Assembly (NCBI GenBank): GCA_002005505.1
Contig: KV908337.1
Location: 1,150,881 to 1,205,880, forward strand
Reading direction: 5' to 3'
DNA: 55,000 bases
From: Botryococcus braunii
Lineage: Eukaryota > Chlorophyta > Trebouxiophyceae
Shown here: positions 54,741-55,000 of the stretch, piece by piece
Layout of the letters: the number at the start of each line of letters is the position of its first letter
Numbering within the stretch: the first letter of the stretch is position 1
Notes under the pieces: model-generated
What the model saw: the letters and a program-made list of their open reading frames with translations, nothing else
Told to the model about the DNA's origin: nothing
Databases searched by the model: none
Made by a program: the position numbers and the translations under genes

Positions 54741-55000
54741 CTCGCATGCCTTGCGAGTGTGTTGTATCCTCTGCGTTGCAAAGGTCTTTTGGTGGTCAAT
54801 TGTGGAATGAAGTGGAAAGGACCCTAATGGTTTTTAGTTGTGCTGTTTGTACTGATCTTGTCATTCTGTTTCACGGACGGAATCCTGCAAAGTGCTTGCA
54901 ATGCAGGACAGAGTTAGTTATCATGGGATTCCGTGTTACAGCATAGATGACTTTGTTGGTCTGGTGTGTGCTGAAAAGGACGTTGGCTTTGCTGGAATCC
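54741..55000. other. Right end of window
   Basis: No feature could be supported in this stretch. Confidence 0.3.

Overview
The window looks like a nuclear contig from a eukaryote, probably a unicellular green alga. Three things point there: introns with GT-AG boundaries, domains of eukaryotic signalling proteins (BTB, F-box, PARP), and many long (CA)n, (GA)n, (CT)n and (TA)n tracts beside Ty1/copia and Ty3/gypsy retrotransposons. A prasinophyte of the Pyramimonadales type is my best guess, from style alone; nothing in the window fixes the species. No bacterial operon, CRISPR array, rRNA or tRNA gene was seen.

Layout. 1-1413: an internal exon with a BTB/POZ domain (minus strand), then spacer. 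1414-29436: a retrotransposon nest three layers deep. Its outer layer is a tail-to-tail inverted pair of one unusual Ty3/gypsy family, copy A (plus strand, from 1414) and copy B (minus strand, to 29436). Both stop inside the integrase, around a 63-base loop at 21891-21953. The family carries a PHD finger between RNase H and integrase. Copy A was interrupted by a chromodomain Ty3/gypsy element (4465-17435, identical 337-bp LTRs, 5-bp target duplication CAGGC). That element was then interrupted by a Ty1/copia element on the minus strand (5691-12702, 694-bp LTRs with one difference seen, target duplication GCCGG). The copia element has an uninterrupted 1737-residue polyprotein and a primer site matching the anticodon half of initiator tRNA-Met.

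29437-35240: intergenic DNA with a LINE fragment, several strong palindromes and a dispersed repeat, then an unrecognised, probably nuclear protein (33795-35233, minus). 35241-45943: mostly noncoding, rich in simple repeats, with a few candidate minus-strand exons. 45944-46972: an F-box protein gene. 49208-53235 (minus): a five-exon chain with compatible splice phases that ends in a PARP-type ADP-ribosyltransferase domain; the last exon has a frameshift and an in-frame TAA. 53561-54518 (plus): 242-bp tandem units followed by two short exons of an unidentified gene.

Order of events in the nest: the PHD-gypsy pair is oldest (many indels and stops separate A from B), then the chromodomain element, then copia. 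The two inner insertions are young by LTR identity, so the genome probably holds active copies of both. The host genes share no evident pathway.
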